From Sinomonas susongensis (lineage in GTDB: Bacteria; Actinomycetota; Actinomycetes; Actinomycetales; Micrococcaceae), in contig NZ_SSNH01000005.1 in assembly GCF_005877005.1 (NCBI RefSeq), positions 124,001 through 188,000 on the forward strand: a stretch of DNA of 64,000 nucleotides, written 5' to 3'. The notes under the pieces were generated by a model, which was not told the DNA's origin, ran no database searches, and was given only the letters and a program-made list of their open reading frames with translations. Numbering within the stretch: position 1 is the stretch's first letter; each line of letters begins with the position of its first letter. The position numbers were made by a program, and so were the translations under genes. Below, piece by piece: positions 60,898 to 64,000 of the stretch.

Positions 60898-61515
60898 ATG
60901 TCCGAGAAGGCATCGGAGTCGCCGTTTGCAGCCGAAGAGGCTCGGCTGCACGGGCTGCTCGAGCCCACCGTCACCGCTCATGGCCTCTTCCTCGAAGGCG
61001 TCTCCATCAAGGCCGCCGGGGCCCACCGCACTCTGCACGTGATCGTAGACCTACCTCAGGAGCAGACCGGGGGAGTGGGCCTCGACGTCATCGCGGAGAT
61101 CTCCCGCGAGCTCTCGGACCTCATGGACACCCGGAAGGGATCAGGCACGTTCTCCGACGACCGGCCCTACGACCTCGAGGTCTCGTCGCCGGGCGTCACC
61201 CGCCCGCTCACCCAGCCCCGTCACTGGCACCGGGCGCGGGGAAGGATCGTGAAGGTCAACGTCATCCAGGGCGAAAACCTCACCGGCCGCCTGACGCAGG
61301 TGACGGACGACGGCGTGACAATAGTTCCGGATCGTCCCGCGGCCAAGGGGGTCAAGCCCAAGCCGGGCGAGCCGGTCACGCTTCCGTTCGAGAAGATCCG
61401 GGGCGGCAGGGTCGAGGTCGAGTTCTCGCACATCGACGCGGTACCCGAGACGGCCTTCGAGAGCTTCGAGCCTGACGCCGACACCGAACCCGACACCGAC
61501 GCCGAGGAGGCCTAG
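60898..61515 (+). CDS. rimP: Ribosome maturation factor RimP
   Basis: RimP assists 30S assembly. The 205-residue product has the two-domain layout: [20 protein letters not shown] and LHVIVDLPQ at the start, SRELSDLMD and [14 protein letters not shown] in the centre, and a C-terminal SH3-like domain ([18 protein letters not shown]). An acidic Asp/Glu/Thr tail follows. ATG 60898 is behind GAAGGAGGC. The last base is shared with the nusA start (TAGTG), so the genes are coupled. Confidence 0.95.
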   Translation: MSEKASESPFAAEEARLHGLLEPTVTAHGLFLEGVSIKAAGAHRTLHVIVDLPQEQTGGVGLDVIAEISRELSDLMDTRKGSGTFSDDRPYDLEVSSPGVTRPLTQPRHWHRARGRIVKVNVIQGENLTGRLTQVTDDGVTIVPDRPAAKGVKPKPGEPVTLPFEKIRGGRVEVEFSHIDAVPETAFESFEPDADTEPDTDAEEA

Positions 61516-62495
61516 TGGACATCGACATGAGCGCGCTGCGCCTACTGGAGCGAGAACGCGACATCCCTGTCGACAAGCTCATCCCGACCATCGAGCAGGC
61601 GCTCCTCCTCGCGTACCACAAGTCTCCCGGGGCCATCGAGAAGGCGCGGGCCGAGGTCGACCGCCGGAGCGGCCACGTCACGATCTGGGCGACCGAGATC
61701 GATGAGGAAGGCAACCCCATCGGCGAATTCGACGACACTCCCGAGGGCTTCGGCCGCATCGCTGCGACCACCGCCCGCCAGGTCATCCTCCAGCGCCTTC
61801 GGGATGTCGAGGACGACAACGTGCTCGGGGAGTTCAAGGGCCGCGAGGGCGAGCTCATCGCCGGACAGATCCAGCAGGGCAGCAATCCGCACATGGTCCA
61901 GGTCAACCTCGGCGCCGTCGAGGCCCTGCTCCCGCCGCCCGAGCAGGTTCCGGGGGAGCAGTACGTCCACGGCAGCCGCATCCGTGCCTACGTGGTGGAC
62001 GTCCACCGCGGCATGAAGGGCCCCTCGATCACGCTCTCGCGGTCCCACCCGGGGCTCGTGAAGAAGCTCTTCGAGCTCGAAGTGCCCGAGATCGCGGACC
62101 GGAGCGTCGAAATCGTCGCGATCGCCCGCGAGGCCGGCCACCGCACCAAGATCGCTGTCCGCGCCAACGTGCCCGGCATCAACGCGAAGGGCGCGTGCAT
62201 CGGCGAGATGGGCTCGCGGGTGCGCGCTGTCATGACGGAGCTGAACGACGAGAAGATCGACATCGTGGACTACAGCGACGAAGCCGCGACGTTCATCGCG
62301 AATGCGCTCTCCCCGGCGAAGGTCAAATCCGTGAGCATCGTCGACGAGGGAAGCCGCTCCGCGCGCGTGACGGTTCCGGACTACCAGCTCTCCCTCGCGA
62401 TCGGCAAGGAAGGGCAGAACGCCCGCCTCGCGGCGAAGCTGACGGGGTGGCGAATCGACATCACCTCCGACGCCGCGGCCAAGGCTGTAGAATAG
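61515..62495 (+). CDS. nusA: Transcription termination/antitermination factor NusA
   Basis: NusA binds RNA polymerase and nascent RNA. The 326-residue actinobacterial form has the N-terminal RNAP-binding domain ([22 protein letters not shown]), an S1 domain (about 130-200, [21 protein letters not shown]) and two KH domains ([21 protein letters not shown] and [19 protein letters not shown]). It lacks the C-terminal acidic repeats of E. coli NusA, as is normal in this group. GTG 61515 overlaps the rimP stop. Confidence 0.95.
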   Translation: MDIDMSALRLLERERDIPVDKLIPTIEQALLLAYHKSPGAIEKARAEVDRRSGHVTIWATEIDEEGNPIGEFDDTPEGFGRIAATTARQVILQRLRDVEDDNVLGEFKGREGELIAGQIQQGSNPHMVQVNLGAVEALLPPPEQVPGEQYVHGSRIRAYVVDVHRGMKGPSITLSRSHPGLVKKLFELEVPEIADRSVEIVAIAREAGHRTKIAVRANVPGINAKGACIGEMGSRVRAVMTELNDEKIDIVDYSDEAATFIANALSPAKVKSVSIVDEGSRSARVTVPDYQLSLAIGKEGQNARLAAKLTGWRIDITSDAAAKAVE

Positions 62496-62550
62496 TCAGG
62501 TCCGGGTAACGCGCCCGGCAGCAAGCCAAACAAGCCAGGGGCAGTGGAAC

Positions 62551-62868
62551 GTGCAGAGTAAGGCGCAACCACTGCGGACCTGCATCGGCTGCCGCCAGAG
62601 TGCGCCCCGGTCTGTATTGCTCCGGTTGGTGCGGGACCCCGAGGACCCACAGCGCGTCGTCGCCGATCCGCGCCGCCGAATGCCCGGTCGTGGTGCTTGG
62701 CTGCATCCCGACCGTGCATGCCTGACGCAAGCCGTCAAACGTCGAGCGTTCTCCCGTGCCTTCCGGGGTGCCGTGGAGCACGCGGCGGTCGACGACTTCT
62801 TCGGCACCGCCGTGCTGGCCCCCGCCGGCACGGTCACCGTCCAAGCTGAAAGCGGGTCAGAAATCTGA
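62551..62868 (+). CDS. ylxR: YlxR (DUF448) protein
   Basis: The 105-residue protein matches YlxR/DUF448, an RNA-binding-type small fold encoded between nusA and inf[22 protein letters not shown] carries the C-x-G-C-R motif, followed by [26 protein letters not shown]. The family has been linked to transcription regulation and to RNase P in some bacteria. GTG 62551 starts the frame 55 bases after nusA. A 144-base gap with no gene separates it from infB. Confidence 0.92.
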   Translation: MQSKAQPLRTCIGCRQSAPRSVLLRLVRDPEDPQRVVADPRRRMPGRGAWLHPDRACLTQAVKRRAFSRAFRGAVEHAAVDDFFGTAVLAPAGTVTVQAESGSEI

Positions 62869-63012
62869 TGGAAACCCGATGAGTCCCCGTCCCATGAGCG
62901 CGTAGCGATGAACCAGTTGTTCCGCGCCGCCGACGGCCTCGCACACGACGAGGCCTGCAGCAAGCAGTAGACGGTCCACGCCTGGCTCGGCGCGGACCGA
63001 GACAGGAGAAAT

Positions 63013-64000
63013 GTGGCCAAGGTCCGCGTACACGAGCTCGCCAAGGAGCTCGGTATCACCTCCAAGGACGCCCTTTCCAAGCTTCAGGAGCTTGGAGAAT
63101 TCGTGCGTTCTGCGTCCTCGACGATCGAGGCGCCCGTCGTGAAGAAGCTTCGCGACGCCTACCCGGCCGGCTCGCCCAAGCAGGCGAAGGCCTCCGCGCC
63201 CGCGTCGGCCCGGCCTGCTGCGCCGCGGCAGCCGGCTCCGGCTCCCCGGACAGCGCCGTCGACCCAGTCGGCCCAGACAGCACAGCCGGCGCCATCTGCG
63301 CCAGCCGCTCCTGCGCCGTCCCAGAACTCCGGTTCCCGGAACTCCGGATCCCAGAACTCGGGATCCCAGAATTCCCACAGCACCGGGATCAAGCCGGGGC
63401 CTGCCCGTCCTGCGGCGCCTTCGCCCGCTCCGGCCTCGCGACCGTCGTCGGACGCCGCGCGCCCTGCGGCGAACTCGGGCTCCGGCCCGCGCCCGGGTAC
63501 GCCCGGCCCGCGGCCGAGCGGCCCCCGTCCCGGCAACAACCCGTTCTCGTCCTCCCAGGGCATGCAGCGCCCGGGCCGCGAGGACCGCGCGCCTCGTCCC
63601 GGCAACAACCCCTTCGCGACATCCCAGGGCATGCCCCGGCCTGGTTCGCGCGATGGGGACAGGCCGGGCGGACCGCGCCCTGCCCCCCGTCCCGGTGGCA
63701 CCGCGGGCATCCCGCGGCCGCAGGCTCCGCGCCCGGGCGCTCCGCGTCCCGGTGCGCCTCGACCCGGGGGTGCCCGTCCCGGTGCACCGCGCCCGGGTGG
63801 CTCCGGCGCTCCCCGTCAGGGCGGCGGCGGCGCGGGTGGAGCACGCCCGAACCCCGGCATGATGCCTCCTCGCTCTGACCGTCCCCAGCCGGGCGCACGC
63901 CCGGCCGGAACCGGCGGACGCGGCCCGGGACGCCCGGGTGGCGCTCCTGGCGGCGCTCCTGCCGGCGGTGGCTTCGGCAAGGGCGGCCGCGGACGCGGCG
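63013..64000 (+). CDS. infB: Translation initiation factor IF-2, N-terminal part (3' truncated)
   Basis: GTG 63013 follows ACAGGAGA and starts [20 protein letters not shown], the conserved IF2_N helix bundle. [20 protein letters not shown] continues it. From about residue 55 the frame is Pro/Ala/Arg/Gly-rich low complexity, with repeats such as P-G-N-N-P-F (twice) and R-P-G-A-P, ending in G-K-G-G-R-G-R-G at the window edge. The GTPase domain lies outside. The frame has no stop up to 64000. Gene order nusA-ylxR-infB confirms identity. Confidence 0.95.
   Translation, partial: MAKVRVHELAKELGITSKDALSKLQELGEFVRSASSTIEAPVVKKLRDAYPAGSPKQAKASAPASARPAAPRQPAPAPRTAPSTQSAQTAQPAPSAPAAPAPSQNSGSRNSGSQNSGSQNSHSTGIKPGPARPAAPSPAPASRPSSDAARPAANSGSGPRPGTPGPRPSGPRPGNNPFSSSQGMQRPGREDRAPRPGNNPFATSQGMPRPGSRDGDRPGGPRPAPRPGGTAGIPRPQAPRPGAPRPGAPRPGGARPGAPRPGGSGAPRQGGGGAGGARPNPGMMPPRSDRPQPGARPAGTGGRGPGRPGGAPGGAPAGGGFGKGGRGRG

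Overview
The window is one contiguous stretch of a very GC-rich actinobacterial chromosome. The order rpsB-tsf-pyrH-frr-cdsA, then dxr-rseP-ispG, then proS and rimP-nusA-ylxR-infB, the SAM-IV-type riboswitch, the leaderless or GTG/TTG starts and the DUF3618/DUF4439/DUF6318-type proteins all point to a Micrococcaceae member (Arthrobacter/Sinomonas-like). The genus is an inference. There are no insertion sequences, integrases, CRISPR arrays or phage structural genes. Most of it is core chromosome.

Layout. 1-0.8 kb: the 3' part of a HipA-type kinase followed by a 20-bp tandem repeat. 0.8-3.5 kb: riboswitch-controlled methionine genes metY-metX. 3.6-12 kb: an ApbE-type flavin transferase with a small secreted partner, a SHOCT protein, an SGNH hydrolase, a carboxylesterase, an S4 protein, glyS, a GNAT, a YibE/F membrane protein and an NADP-binding reductase. 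12-18.6 kb: an ATP-grasp protein, then an overlapping run of an unknown protein, dusB, dgt and dnaG. 18.6-24 kb: two identical tRNA-Asn genes, an envelope/lipid module (holin-like/DUF3618 protein, CDP-alcohol phosphatidyltransferase, DMT-type membrane protein, GT4 glycosyltransferase), tRNA-Ile2(CAU) and a chagasin-like inhibitor. 24-25.9 kb: a glutaryl-CoA-dehydrogenase-like enzyme behind a palindromic operator, and an M23-like secreted protein. 26-31.4 kb: translation, nucleotide and lipid housekeeping genes and a DivIVA-like protein. 31.4-45.9 kb: an orphan histidine kinase, then a complete branched-chain/leucine catabolic supercluster. 46-47.5 kb: two secreted proteins in compositionally uneven DNA. 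47.6-52.6 kb: MEP-pathway enzymes dxr and ispG with rseP between them. 52.5-54.8 kb: a TetR-controlled ABC exporter operon with its likely operator. 55-60.8 kb: proS, a TSUP transporter, an aminoglycoside-phosphotransferase-fold kinase, a VIT-type transporter and a DUF4439-like protein. 60.9-64 kb: rimP-nusA-ylxR-infB, with infB cut by the window end.

How the genes work together. The clearest multigene system lies at 33.1-45.9 kb. A branched-chain 2-oxoacid dehydrogenase (E1 alpha, E1 beta, E2), an acyl-CoA dehydrogenase, both subunits of a methylcrotonyl-CoA-type carboxylase, a MaoC hydratase, a CitE-type lyase and a two-subunit 3-oxoacid CoA-transferase together would take leucine-derived 2-oxoacid to acetyl-CoA and acetoacetyl-CoA. 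The set matches the M. tuberculosis bkd-citE-Rv2499c-fadE19-accA1-accD1-scoBA region. Here it is flanked by an AsnC-type regulator, a TetR-type regulator, two tandem palindromic operators and a perfect CRP/GlxR-type half-site palindrome.

I did not find an obviously new defence or mobile system. The less explained signals are short tandem duplications that repeatedly sit on gene boundaries, a possible shared operator motif linking the 38-kb cluster to the dehydrogenase at 24.2 kb, an 18-bp inverted-repeat array directly before proS, and several uncharacterised proteins.
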